Assembly: GCA_026826555.1 (NCBI GenBank)
Contig: JAKSZT010020697.1
Span: forward strand, 3,243,612 to 3,307,611
Direction of reading: 5' to 3'
Length of the DNA: 64,000 bases
Source: Tolypeutes matacus
Taxonomy: Eukaryota > Chordata > Mammalia > Cingulata > Chlamyphoridae
A model generated the notes under the pieces. It had not been told where the DNA came from. It did no database searches and worked only from the letters and a program-made list of their open reading frames with translations. Numbering within the stretch: position 1 is the stretch's first letter; every line of letters starts with the position of its first letter. Made by a program: the position numbers and the translations under genes. Positions 22,046 to 35,000 of the stretch are shown here, one piece after another.

Positions 22046-24690
22046 AAAACTGACATCATAACATGAAACAATCTGCAAATTATACTCCAAGACCTTAGGC
22101 AGGAACTGAAAGGGGTGCTCAACACCTTCAATTTCATCACAACTCTCAATGGCTGAGAGCCAGATCAAACTGGAGGAAATTATTAAATATATTAAGTTGG
22201 CCCCAGGGGCAGTCCCTCATGCTAAACTCTACCTCACCAAACTGAATCTTAGCTAAATTCCTGTCCCTTGTAAGTGCTCATTCACCCAGAATCTGAAACC
22301 TGAGAGCAGCCTGTCATAACTTGTCAGCCTCCTTTCCAGCCTCCTTTCCTCTATTCTTTCTAAAGGCAATCTTGATCTGTTCTGTTGGATTTTGTGCAGA
22401 ATTTTCTCCCCAGCAACTATGATTTGTTTAAATTCTTTTGCTCACTCAGTGCCCAATTTTCCTTATACTTTTCAGTTCTCAGACCCTCCAGTCTTATAGC
22501 AATTTAGTTTAACCCATCCTCTTTTATTCTTTGTAAGGCTAATGTTTCTTCCCTGTTATGTTATCCTACCCTATGGAGACAGTTGGGATCAATCCAGAAA
22601 TGTGGGTCCCTCCAGAAAAGTGTGTTCTGCATTTAGGGAGTCCTGCCAAAAGGAACGTAAATTTGCTGAATCTCTGTGGAACTTTTTCAGGTGATGTCTT
22701 CTCACTGTGTTGGTGGCATCACCCCTCTAACATTGATTTTTGTTGCTTAGGTTTCACTTTTGCCCAAGCTCTAATTTTTCTTAGTTCCAGACTTTTGGGA
22801 AGACTTACATGACATACTAGTTTTTACAAGCCTTCCCATTGCCCTTTTTAGTATTTAAAGGGAGCATGATTCATTGCCATGTTTATGAGGATTCTATATA
22901 TATGATATCCTTTAATATCTCTCCTCATGGAAATAGATTTTCTATTCTTCCCCCTCCTCATAAGGATTGGAGGCTAGATTGAGGGAAGATACTCTCCTGG
23001 GGCCCATTAATGACAGATTATCATAGAGTCCCAGCATCTGTTACAGGACCATTTGTTATTGGACCCATTTAAACCTAAATTTCCACCACCTAGAAATGTT
23101 CCACATTTTTCATGATATAAGGGATGGATGATTAGCCCTTCCCCACCAATTTCCTTTAGTAAATTGAAATTATTTCTCCAGGGCCATTTTCTTTGAGGTC
23201 TGTCACACCAAGAAGGAAAATAAGCAACTCCACTTGGTAGATAATAATCACATTAGAAAATAATGAGGAAGCAAAACCCTATCCCACAATGATGAAACAA
23301 GACAACCCCTCCTTGGTAAAAATTCATGCTAGAGTTGGGGGGAAGACCATAAAACAAGAAAATCCTATTGGGTGGAGGTGCACATGATTCTCTTGACTCT
23401 TGGTTTTGTTGTTATTGGTACAGGTGCTTTCATTGCTTTACAATCCAGAGGCTCAAACCTACCAAATAATCTATTGTTTCAACCAAACATGGTAGGTGCC
23501 AAGGTCCACAATGTGATCAAATTTGGTTAATGCAAGCCCTGCAGCCAAAGACCTGGATGACTTGGCTATCACCAACTGAACCAAAAACTGAGGCAAATGA
23601 TCCATAGTAATTGGATAATTTGGGGGCGCTCACTACAGGCTAAAGCTGGAGCTACCACCTCAGTTATTTTAACTGCCTAAGGTCAGTTATTTCAAGTACT
23701 CAAACAATCTCATATTTTATTAGCAATATGTACCCAAATCACACTATAAGATTTAAAACCTATTTGCAAAAGAATCCCTAGCATGACCTCTCTGAACAAA
23801 ACTTTGTACTCTTGGGAGTTTTTAGATTCAGCTACCATTAATTGGGCTTTAATTGTGCTAATCAGGTTCTGGCACTTTGGTCAAATTACAGAAGTATCGC
23901 CCTTGCTAGCAGTGCACTCACAAAGCCCCTTGATTTAAAAGATATTTGCAAGTCAGTCTCTTGACCTAGTGTTGCCTTCAAATTCTACATGCAGCTCAGC
24001 CTCATTTTAAGGCCATACAGCTTCAAAAATATGACCCTCTTTAATCCAAGAGGTTTGCCATCTGGGTAGGATACCCCTGCCCCACATCCCAGATGACATC
24101 ATCCCAGCTCAGGAGCTCACTACTAAAAATGACGTCACCTCAGACAACAGTTCCCCAGCCCAAGAGCTCACAGTTGGAGATCACTCACCCCTGCATACTA
24201 AACAATTGTCAGGAGTCCCAACTACATCTGAGCTGGGAAACTTTCACCACCCATGAAAGACCCCAGACACCCTCAATTTTTCAGAGACTAATCACAGCGT
24301 CAAGTCCTGTTTTAAAGCATGAGACCCACAAGAGTGAGTGATTTTCTAGACAGTGCAGTTTGCTTGCCCTGTGACTCAGCTTTCCTTGGTGACACTTGTA
24401 AAATTGTAATTTAATTTATGTCCTTCATGAATATAATACTAATTTTTACCAAGTTAACTGCTTGTGGGACCCAGCCCAATAACACTGCAGTGCCTCCAAG
24501 ATTATGGTTCCCACTAATATCATCTCTCATGTAAAGGATGGTCTTACTGAAGTATCCATGTTATGTTTTCTCTTAGAGAAAAACAGGAGAATTCTTCTGG
24601 CTTCCTAATATGCTAGTTGTTCCCCTCCAATCTCTTTTCCTCTCCTTTTGCCATCATTCATCATCCATATTCTCTCCTCAGTCTTCCCTA
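22046..24690. other. Unassigned 2.6 kb between two env-like remnants
   Basis: No repeat shared with the rest of the window and no open frame above about 85 codons. Position between two plus-strand env remnants and short retroviral-looking phrases suggest decayed provirus, but I cannot name a domain. Confidence 0.3.
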
Positions 24691-24699
24691 CCCTAATAG

Positions 24700-25800
24700 G
24701 GTAGAGGATGACTGCCCCTCTAGACTTCCAAAATATTGCATGGCAAATTAAAGCCAAACCCAAACACCACAGCCCCTTAGATATTTATACAGATGTTCAA
24801 TCTATACATACATTAACTGATCTAGTCTCTTATGTATTGACTAACAATAATTGCTGGATTTGTAATTGCCCACTTCCAAACTTTTATCCAGCTCATATCT
24901 GGCACAGAGAGGGAAAATATTGAGAAATTAAAACCTCTTCCAGATTGCCACTTCCCCTGTATCTGCATCATCTGCCCCTCATGGCCACTGGTTCTCATGT
25001 TTCTTCCATATATAGCAAATATGAGTGACCTAATGGTCAACAACACACCCTCATTCTATGCCCAACAGAAGTCACTGTTTTCCTCCAGTCCTGTTCTTTA
25101 ATAATTCTCAGTTACCTAAGGTGAAGTATAATTTTCCAATCTAAAGATAATGCCCTAGAAACATAATTGTGACCCAAAAAACAAGAGAGCTATTCTGTAC
25201 TGTTTTTCTCTTCCACTACCCCTGTCAAAAACAGGTATTCTGGCCTCCTTTGGCCTTCCCAGTTATGTAAATGTTACTCCTTCTTTCCCAACCCATCCAC
25301 ATATTATTGAGATACCACAGTCATACCTATAATACTGGTCTTTGCAATCCATTTAAGACTTGCTAAAGTGGCTGCAAGGACCATTGCTCTAACCCAGCTG
25401 TTAGAAATCACTGACATCTAATTAGGGATTCTACAACTCTAGTGTTTCATATTTCTAAAAGATAACAAATACTAGCTCTGCTTAATAATGGACAGATAAC
25501 CCTTGCAAAAATGGCTTTTGAAAATATATTGGCTCTCAATTAAGTATTAGATAATCAAAGAGGTGTCTGTAATGTTAATACTTATTGCATGTGGATTAAT
25601 AGTTTTGAACAAAAGTTCACTCTAACTAAAAGCCTGAATGAAGAAATCATCACCATAGAAAGCATTAACCATACCTTTAGCACACTCCATAATTCAACCA
25701 AAATATTAATAGATGCCCCTGCCATACCTGATTTTTCACTCCTCCCCAAACAACTGGGGATTTCTTCTACAAGCCAGTCTTGAGGGACTTCTCATATTTC
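24700..25800 (+). pseudogene. ERV-C env-like remnant (SU part and TM)
   Basis: Near 25515-25600 the translation reads 'MAFENILALN', a stop, then 'LDNQRGVCNVNTYCMWIN', which follows the order heptad - Gly-Val-Cys - Cys - Trp-Ile-Asn seen in retroviral TM subunits. The disulfide motif is altered: one residue shorter than CX6CC and only one of the paired Cys remains. The frame then stays open to 25780 through a polar region. The upstream part (24700-25400) is poorly preserved. It is followed by an LTR-like AATAAA region at 26090-26370 on the same strand. Confidence 0.45.
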
Positions 25801-26089
25801 AACTTAGTTTATTCCTTTGACTATCATAATAAAATATCTTCTATGCCATTTAGATCAGTTTATGATCTACTCTATACATATCTTCTATTTAGGCCACTCA
25901 AATATCCCAAGTAATCAAGCTCAAAACTGAGGTAAAGAATTAGAGGTTATTTGTAACATGGTGTCTTTAAAATGCTGTCTTGACTCAGTTTTAAGGCCCT
26001 GGATAGAGGTCTGTCAGTTCTTCCTATTGAGCAGCTAATTAAGACCAAGCACCACAACCTATCTTATCAGGCTCTCATACACTGACACC

Positions 26090-26400
26090 TCTATGCACCC
26101 ACCCTAATCTCTCAGAACAAGCTACCAAATAACTAAGTTTAGCTCCTATATCCCAGAGCCCAAAGATTTATTAAGATTAGCCAATACCGAGAGCCCATAA
26201 ATCCTGGCTAACCCTAACTTGCCTGTGACACTTTGCTGCCTCCTATGACTCCAGCTTGTGGTTATCCTCTCCTTATCTGCCCTGTGTGGCCCTGTGGGGC
26301 AGGCTTCCCTTGTTTAGAGCTAATTGTAATAAAGATTTCTGCTTTTCAGACTTCCAAGTGTTTTTGTATTGCTATAATCATACCTAATATCTTATAATTT
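26090..26400 (+). repeat. LTR-like 3' region downstream of ERV-C env
   Basis: Pyrimidine-rich sequence with AATAAA at 26328-26333 followed by 'gatttctgcttttcag', the usual R/U5 arrangement of a class I LTR. The ends are not defined because no second copy lies in the window. Confidence 0.4.
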
Positions 26401-26990
26401 TAAACTTGCCGATATAGGGCATGGCTCTATGGGAATCACCATGAGAATTTGAGGCATGCATTAAAATCAGATATGTCAATGCCCATCAGAAGAAACTTCT
26501 TATAGTATAGGAAGGTAATTGAAACCCATGAGTAGATATCCTGTGTGCTCACTTCAAATGTCTACCTGGGCCCATGAAATGAATGGACATTGGGGTTTAC
26601 AGCATGCAGAGATGGGCTGAATTTAGACATAATTCTCTTGCAACTTCTGAAGCACACAGTGCCAAGAAGAACTGTTCTATCTACTAAAAAGAGAGAAACT
26701 GAAGATGACTATGGAGCAGACTCCTTGGGGAAACACTTCACACTTTGTTGACCTATAGAACGGATGCCAGTAGACCCTGGAGTAAAGAAGTGTATTCTTG
26801 CAGGAACAAACATCTCCTGTGCTAGATGCAAATGCTCAAAATACTACTTTGTCCTTGGCACTGAACAGATTAATCAAAAAAAGTCTTGATATAGATCTCT
26901 TTGCCTTATTTTGCTTGACATACATAGATGGGTGCCATCATTCTATTCTATTTATCTATCATCTATCTTGGGACGACTGAAGGAAGGTTG
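26401..26990. other. Unassigned 590 bp
   Basis: No open frame of note, no recognisable repeat, apart from a short (tcta)n-like stretch near 26942-26970. Confidence 0.3.
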
Positions 26991-26993
26991 AAT

Positions 26994-29900
26994 ACTTTTT
27001 TAATAATAATTTTGTTGTTTGTTAAAAGATACTTAGATTATATAAATGTTACACAAAAAATATAGGGATTCCCATATGCCACACTCCCACACCTCCCACA
27101 CCCTCCCACATAAACATCCTTCATTAGTGTGACACATTCATTGTAATGGATAAACAAATCCTGGGGTTTGCCATTAAGCATGGACCATAGTTCACATTGT
27201 AGTCTACACTCTCTCCCACACAGATCTTCATGTTATGTGAAGATATAAAATGGCTCTCATTGCAATGTCATTCAGAATGATTCCCAAGTCTGTAAAAAGC
27301 CTCCATATTACAGCTGTTTACCCCATATTACAAATGTTTTTCCATCTTCCTGCCTCCAGTGGCCACTGCTTCCACATCATTGTTGTAATTTCTTCCATTG
27401 CCAGAATCATAGTATGTCTCTAGTGGAATACCAGTAAGTCCACTCTAGTCCATAGCTCTTTCCCCAATCCTGAGTATTCTGGGATGGTGATGTCCACTCC
27501 ACCACTAATTGAGAGGGGGCTTGTATCCCATGGGAAAGATGGATGGGACTATCTTGCTTGCAGTTGCAGACTCTCTCTGTTCCTTGGGATGGTCATTGTG
27601 CATCATTATCTCATTAGTTGTCTGAGGTGAGTCCAATGAGCTGTAAAGTAGGTGTTGAAACTCTACTGAGGGTCTGGGCCCAGCTGGCACATGTACAGCC
27701 CAAAGACTTGAGTCTCATGGACATACAACTACAAACTCCAGCACCAAATATAGGTTTAAATAGAAGGAACAGATTAGCTATGTGTAGGGAAGACATAATT
27801 GAGTCCAACTCTTTCACTCTTAGGAGCACAAACTCCAAAGTAGGGCCCACTGCCAAGGCACCAAACTCTGGACCTATCTGCCCTGAACATAGGACCTGGC
27901 TGTCTCCAGAGCCCTCAGGAGCCCCGCTATTTGGGTAGTATCCATTTTGGCAATCTATTATGTTCATAATCCTGCTGAGATGTGCATAAGTGTTACCTCT
28001 GGAATGACCTCCCAACTCACTTTGAAGGCTCTTAGCCATATAAACTCATTTGTCTTTACCTTTTACCCTTTTTATTTGAGGTCTTTTTCCAGTTGCATTG
28101 CTAGTTGGTGCTTGGTAGTAATCCCTTGGTGCCAGGGAAGCTCAACCCTGGGAGTCATGTCCCATGCTAGGAGGAAAGTAATGCATTCATGTGTTGAGTT
28201 TGGCTTAGAGAAAGGCCACATTTGAGCAACAAAAGGCTCTCAGGAGGCAACTCCTAGGCACCCCATAACAATAGGATTAGTTTCAATTTCAAGAGCAAAG
28301 GCTCATAAGCATTAATATCAAGGACCCATCACAGGATCACCCTCTTTACCATTCATTGACCCTGCACTTGGGGGACTTTTCCTTGTCCACTAGGGAATGT
28401 GGCAGAGCTCTCCAGAATAGGAGTTCAATGTTCTATCAGTTATTGTGTGAGTCTCCACCCACTACAATAATGCCCTGTGAACATTTTTATATACCTTATA
28501 TGTATGATCAGGTGAACTTCCTCCCATGTATCCCCCATCACTGGCAGCCCACACCAGTGATCATCCTCTGCCCCAGTTGTAAACCTTCTGTGATACAAAG
28601 CTACTTCAGAAATGAAGCCATTAAAATAGGCAAGTATAATTAATAGGAAATTGAAATAATAATGATAAGCTTAAATATAAGAAATAAAATGGAAAAAAAT
28701 TAAAAGTAACTAAAAATAAAATAAAATTTAAAGATTGGGATATGAAAAAATAATGAAAAATATTTAAAATAATTTTTTGACATTTTGCCTTTCATCACTG
28801 TAATATCTGGTGTCCTGTCTGTACAGAGGCACTTCCTTCCATTTCTTCCCCAGTGTCTTACTATTTTTCATTTTCTTTTCAGAGAAGTTTTAGGTCATAG
28901 TAAAGTCACATACAGAATACAGGGGACTCTCATCCTCCCCTTTTCCTCCTTCCCATATTAATACCTTTTTATGTGTGGATGGTACTTTGATATAACTGAT
29001 ATACAGATAGTGAAACATAGCTACTAAACATGGTGAATGGTTTACATTATGATTTACATTTTAGACCATACACTTTTATAAATTCTGATGATATTTATCA
29101 TGGCCTCTGTCCATCATTGTAAGATCATGTAGAACACTTCAACTGTCCACTAAATAACCCCTGTTTGATCAAATCTATTCCTCCCTCCCTCTCCCCTAGG
29201 GGCCCACGGCAACTCCCTGTCTTCACTCCGTGGATGACAAGATTCATAGTCACATGCAACAAAACTGAGATCTTAACACACTGTTTTTTCCTCCTCTATT
29301 ACATACTCTCGAGAGACTCTTGCCTCTATTTTTTAAGAAATTGGTCCTCCCGAGAATGGAAGCCCAACTCCCTCCTGCTCATTATGTGGCTTTCCACCCA
29401 CTGATTCAACACATTATGACAAAATGATCCCTCACACACTCTCTAGAAGCCTGCTCCAGGTGCTCCCTGTCATGAATGCCCCCCATCCAACACCCTAAAC
29501 CAGTAACCGTTCCTTGTCTTATTACCATAAGAGCATTCCCAACTTTGTACTTTCAAACACATACCTGCAAATCCCCAGTAATCACATGGTCCCTTTCCCA
29601 ACCCCACCCCAGTTCCCTGAACCTTCCAATCCACCCTCCCCAATCTACCCATGTGTCAAACCTGCACCACCCAACCCAATAATATCAATACCCTCCTGTC
29701 ATATCCCTTCGATACACAATGAAACACTTTCAACTTACCATAGATTATGTTTTATGGGTGTTGGTTCACAAGCCTTCCTCTACCTTTCTATTTCCTGCAA
29801 ACCTATATTCCAGATAATAGCTCTCTGAGTCTGCTCAATTTGCTTAATTCATATCAGTGAGGTCATGTACTGGTCATCCTTCACTGCCTGACTTGCTTCA

Positions 29901-32835
29901 CTCAACATAAGGTCCTCAAGATTCATCCATGTTACCCCGTTAGTTAGCATTGTTATTCTTCTTACAGCTGAGCATACCTTTGTATGTATGTACCACATTT
30001 TGTTTATCCATTCACCAGTTGATGGGCTCCTGGGTTGATTCCAACTTTTGGCATTAGTGAATAATGTCACTATGAACATCAGTGTGCACATATCTGTTCG
30101 TGTCTTTGCTTTCAATTCTTCTGGGTATATACCCACCAGTGGAATTGCTGGATCATATGGAAGTTCTATAGTTACATTTTTTAGGAATCACCAATCTGTC
30201 CTCCACAATGGCTGGATCATACTTCAATGGGTTCCCATTCTTCCACATCCTCTCCAACATTTATAGTCCTCTCTTTTTTAATAGCCACCAGTCTAATGTG
30301 TATAAGATGGTATCTCATTGTAGTTTTGATTTGCATTTCCCTAATAGCTAGTGATGCTGAGCATCTTTTCATGTGCTTTTTAGCCATTTGTATTTCTTCC
30401 TTGGAGAAGTATCTTTTCAGATTGCTTTACCATTTTTAAAATGGGTTGTTTGTGTTTTTTATTTTTGAGCTGTGGAATTTCTTTATATGTGCTGGATATT
30501 GGGCTCTTGTCAGATACATGGTTGCCAAATATTTTCTCCAATTGTGTAGGCTGCCTTTTTACTTTCTTAATAACATCCTTTGAGGTACAAAACTTTTTAA
30601 TTTTAAGGAGATCCCATTTATATTTTTTCTTGGCATGCTTGTGTTTTGGGTGTGTTGTTCATGAAAACATTTTTTATTATGAGGTCCTGCATATGCTTCC
30701 CTACATTGTCTTCCAAGGTCTTTATGGTCTTGGCTCTTATATTTAGATCTTTGGTCAATCTTCAGTTGATTTTTGCATAGGGTGTGAGATGGTGGTCCTC
30801 TCTCATTCTTTTGGAAGCACCAATTGTTGAAGAGGCCATTCTCTCCCAGTTGAGTAGGGTTGGTGGCCTTGTTGAATATCAGATAAGTGTATATGCAAGA
30901 ATCTATATCAGAACTTTCAGTTTGGTTCCACTGTTCAGTATGTCTACATTTGTGCCAATACCATGCAGTTTTGACCACTGTAGCTTTGTAGTATGTTTTA
31001 AAGCCAGGTAGTGTGATACCTCCAATTTCATTTTTCTTTTTCAATATGTCTTTGGCTATTCAGTGCCTCTTACCCTTACAAATAAATTTTGTGGCTCGTT
31101 TTTCCAATTCATTAAAAAATGCTGTGTTGGTTTTTATTGGGATTGTATTAAATCTGTAGATTAGTTTGGGTAGGATAGACATCTTAATGATATTTACTCT
31201 TCCTATCCATGAACAGAGAATATTCTTCCATTTATTTAAATATTCTTTGATTTCATTTAACAGTGTTATGTAGTTTTCTGTTTATAAATCCTTTATATTT
31301 TTAGTTAAATTTATTCCTAGGTATTTCATTCTTTTAGTTACTATTGTAAATCGTATTTTTTTCTTGATTTCCTCTCAGATTGCTCATTATTGGTGTGCAG
31401 AAGTGCTACTGATTTTAGCATTGATCTTATAGCCTGCAACTTTGCTGTATTCATTTATAAGTTCTAGAAGATTTGTTGTAGATATCTCGGGGCTTTCTCT
31501 GTATAGGATCAAGTCATCTGCAAATTGTGAAATTTTTACTTCTTCCTTTCCAAATTGGATGCTTTTTATATCTTTTTCTTGCCTCAGTGCTCAAGCAAGT
31601 ATTTCTAACACAATATTAAATAGGAGCGGTGTCAGTGGGCATCCTTTTTTCTTCCCAATCTTAGAGTGAGACTTTTTAGGATTTCACCATTGAAGATAAT
31701 GTTAGTTGTGGGCTTTTCATATATATATACCCTTTAACATACTCAGAAAGTTTCCTTCTATTCCTATCTTTTGCAGTGTTTTTGTCAGGAAAGGATGCTG
31801 TATTTTGTCAAATGTTTTGCTGCATCTAGAGAGATGATCATGTGCTTTTTTCTTTTATTTGTTTATGTGTTTATGTGGTGTATCACGTTGATTGATTTTC
31901 TTATGCTGAAACTTCCTTGCATACCTGGGATGAAACCCACTTGGTCATAGTGTATAATTCATTTGATGTGTTGTTGAATGCAAATAGCAAGGCTTTTTTT
32001 TTTCAGGATTTTAGCATCTAGGTTCATTAGAGAGATTGGTCTGTAGTTTTCCTTTCTTGTGGCATCTATGTTTGGCTTTGGTATTAGGGTAAAGTTGGCA
32101 TCATAGAATGAGTTAAGCAATGTTCCTTTGACTTTTACTTTTTGGAAGTGTTTAAGCAGGACTGGTGTTAGTTCTTTATGGAATGTTTGGTAGAAGTCAA
32201 CTGTGAAGTCATCTGGTCCTGGGCTCTTCTTATTTGCGAGGTTTTTGATCACTGAGTCTATCTATTTACTTGTAACTGGTCTGCTGAGTTCATCAATTTC
32301 TTCCTTCATCAATGTAGGCTGCTTGTGAGTTTCTAGGAATTCATCCATTTCCTATAAATTAACCTTCATGTTGGTATATAATTTTTCAAAGTATCCTTTT
32401 ATGATACTCTTTATTTCTGTGGGGTCAGTAGTGGTGTCCTCTTCCTCATTTCTTATTTTGTGTATTTTCATCTTCTTTCTTTTTTTCACTGTAAGTCTGG
32501 CTAAAGGTTTGTCTATGTAACTGATCTTCTCAAAGAAACAGCTTTTGGTTTTGTTCATTTATTCTAGCCATTTAGATTTTCTATTTTACTTAGTTCTGCT
32601 CTAATATTTGTTATTTCCTTCCTTCTACTCCTTTTGGGGTTAGTTTGTTGTTGTTTTTCCAATTCCTCCAGTTGTGTCATGAGGTTTTCAATTTTAGCTC
32701 TTTCTTCTTTTTTAATATATGTATATATGGCTATGAATTTCCCTCTCAGTACAGCTTTTGATGCGTCCCATAGCATATGATATGTTGTGCTGTCATTTTC
32801 ATTCATTACTAGGTAGTCTGTATGTATGTACATAT
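26994..32835 (-). mobile_element. 5'-truncated L1 (L1-B) with a long 3' UTR, minus strand
   Basis: ORF2 sequence runs from about 32835 (just after the endonuclease) down to about 29850, followed on the minus strand by about 2.85 kb of 3' UTR ending at a short T run at 26995-27000. The 3' UTR comprises the short tail also seen in L1-A (28965-29850) plus a further 2 kb (26994-28965) found as isolated 'type A' tails elsewhere. The junction near 28960 ('ttttta-tgtgtggatgg') is exactly where L1-A ends in poly-A. Confidence 0.85.
29850..32835 (-). pseudogene. L1-B ORF2, RT and C-terminal domain, broken
   Basis: Minus-strand translation shows the linker after the endonuclease (32564-32845, 'YHMLWDASKAVLRGKF'), the 'NKTKSCFFEKI' block (about 32530), '[13 protein letters not shown]' and 'NYRPISLMN' (about 32240 and 32050), an intact Phe-Ala-Asp-Asp box near 31512-31524, and the C-terminus ending near 29850. 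Endonuclease and ORF1 are missing by 5' truncation. Several frameshifts break the rest. Confidence 0.82.
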
Positions 32836-33203
32836 TTAGAGACAATTCTGTGACAGTTCCATTTGTAATGGAAAATTTAAATGGTAATAAATTTAATTAA
32901 AATTTTTAATAAAAAATTTTAATTGTAATAAAAAAATTTAAATAGCATACTGATTTTTTCAAATTATTGAAAAGGCCTAAATATCTCTCTCATGACACTG
33001 AATGCCTGGTCTCCCAACCATACTTCCACCTTAATCAGCTGATTCAACAAGGCTGGCTGTAGGCTACTGAGGCTAGTGGGGAACAAACTCACTCTAGGCT
33101 AGATTTTCTCATTTAAACATTCATACTAACATAGACATATACTTATATCCCTGGTTCATCTAGAAAAATATATACATTTTTATATTATTATTATATATAT
33201 ATA
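32836..33203. other. AT-rich flank before the assembly gap
   Basis: Repeated 'aaatttaa/ttttaat' words at 32870-32945 and a (TA)n run at 33190-33203 that runs into the gap. No coding signal. Confidence 0.6.
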
Positions 33204-33303
33204 NNNNNNNNNNNNNNNNNNNNNNNNNNNNNNNNNNNNNNNNNNNNNNNNNNNNNNNNNNNNNNNNNNNNNNNNNNNNNNNNNNNNNNNNNNNNNNNNN
33301 NNN
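33204..33303. other. Assembly gap of exactly 100 N
   Basis: A run of 100 undetermined bases, the usual placeholder for a gap of unknown size. The left flank is a TA repeat, so the gap may be a microsatellite or a larger missing segment. Confidence 0.98.
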
Positions 33304-33830
33304 TACTCATTGCCAATTCCTAAGATACAATGGCACATGCTTTTAATTTTACATTCTTATGATAATTCCTTTTTCACTCCTTGTTGTCCCTACCCACTCT
33401 ACCCATTCCCCCTTGGAACCAAGGAAAATGCCATTTACAATCTGCAGAATCCTGCTCATTCTTTGCCTCTTCCCTGTTGCCCCTCCCCCAAAGTATCTTC
33501 TTCACTGGGTCTCCTGTTGTGGCCATCAGGTCTCTGTGTCTGGGTCATCCCAGATCCTCTGACATCCGTATCCCATTTCACAGCCCTGATCACCTTCTAC
33601 TTGGGCACTAAGTTACAAGTTGTCTGCACTACTTCATGGCCATGGGGCCACATCAAGTACATCAGTGTCAGTGACAAGGGTGATGCCAGCAATGGCAAAC
33701 AACTTTAAGATGCTTTTAATTCTTGACAGATATTTTGTTTAAAGGGATGTCTGAGGAGGGGAAAGCCAGTTATGGAGGTTTGATGTACCTTTTAATGAAA
33801 TAAAAAATTGGTATTATTTTATTAATGGAT
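33304..33830 (+). other. Possible processed-pseudogene-like segment, not identified
   Basis: A frame of 132 codons is open at 33310-33708 and is followed by AATAAA-like sequence near 33797-33805. The C-terminal part ('GHIKYISVSDKGDASNGK') looks more protein-like than chance, but the rest is low-complexity Pro/Leu/Ser and shifts frame. I do not recognise a parent gene and see no intron or target duplication. Confidence 0.2.
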
Positions 33831-34582
33831 ATAATAAACCTAAAGAGGAACTTCTAAAACAGATAGTCAAGGAAGTATCTATGAATAGTTTTGATTTAAC
33901 AATGGACCTCTCCATCTTTAAAATTTCCAAACTGATAACAAGAACAATAAAACCCCTTACTCTGTTAATATTTTGCATTTGGTCAGCCATTTTACTTAGA
34001 AAGAATTTAATGAGAAATCCACAGTTATAATGGTTTTGACATAGTTTTTAAACACATAACCTCCTATGATTAAGATATTAATTTACTGTTAAAATAACCA
34101 AGCCCAAAGACTTTATAATGAATATTTCTTGGTATGGTTTCCATTTCACAAGATTGCTGTGCATGAATAAATACTTAAATGATATATGAAATTCCTTTTA
34201 ATGAAATTAATTTCTGGTGTTATCTTACAAATGAAAACACAACAATAATAGCTACAATCCCTTTCAAGTCCTGCCTGTCAGAAAATATTTTGTTTTGTGA
34301 GACTTTTAAAAGAGGCAGCTGACATTGAGATCTTATTTAAACTAATCCCTAGCCTTGTTTTAATTTAATAATGATAGCAAGATATAAAATCATAATAAAG
34401 CCCCTTAGTTTCAAGTATAATCCATGGATTGGGCAAGGAAGGGAAGTACAACTAATTATAGAAGATTTCCATGAAATCTGCAATTAGTTATGATAGCTTT
34501 CATGTTTTATCTTCATAAATGATACTTCTGAGTCTTTAGTTATGACATGAATGTTGGAAAATATTAAAGCTCTTGCATGCCA
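33831..34582. other. Unassigned, AT-rich
   Basis: No coding, RNA or repeat signal recognised. Confidence 0.4.
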
Positions 34583-34813
34583 AGGGAGCAGATGTGGCTC
34601 AACCACTTGGATGCATGCCTGCCACATGGGAGGTCCCAGGTTCAGGTCCAACAACCTCCTCAAAGAAGATGAGCAGATACCACCTCCCACCACAATAAGC
34701 TAGAAAGCTGCCTCCTGCCAGAGTGAGGTAAGAAAGCCACCTCTCACTGCAATGAGCTAGATAACCCCTACCACAATAGGCTGAGGCCACAAGCCAACAG
34801 ATCCTGCATCCTG
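34583..34813 (+). mobile_element. tRNA-related SINE with extended 3' part
   Basis: 'gcagatgtggctcaaccactt' A-box region, 'ggttcaggtcc' B-box-like region, then about 130 bp with the repeated motif 'cacctcccaccacaataagctag / gcctcctgccagagtgaggtaag / cacctctcactgcaatgagctag', an imperfect short tandem of about 35 bp. Confidence 0.75.
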
Positions 34814-34814
34814 T

Positions 34815-35000
34815 GTGGAGCAGATGTAGCTCAATTCATTAGGCACTTACCTCTCATGTGGGAGGTCCTGGGTTTTGTTCCTAGTACCTCCTGGAGAAGA
34901 CAAACAAATAATGAGCAGACAGATGAGTGAACCATCTAGGGGAGGGGAGATGAATAAAGAAAAATAAAGTAAATAAAATAAATCTTTTTTAAAAAAATGT
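34815..35000 (+). mobile_element. tRNA-related SINE
   Basis: 'gcagatgtagctcaattcatt' and 'gggttttgttcc' mark A- and B-box regions, followed by the GC-poor body ending 'ataaataaa...aatcttttttaaaaaaa'. It follows the previous SINE head-to-tail. Confidence 0.8.

Noticed and set aside
24093..24341. 82-codon open frame with Ser/Thr/Pro-rich sequence, possible mucin-like or SU domain
   Set aside because: No Cys pattern or flanking motif; low complexity and no supporting frame on either side.
27614..28039. 141-codon open frame on the minus strand
   Set aside because: Same L1-B 3' UTR; no homologous open frame in the other copies.
33190..33203. TA repeat at the gap as a biological boundary
   Set aside because: It simply abuts the 100-N gap; nothing can be concluded about what lies inside.
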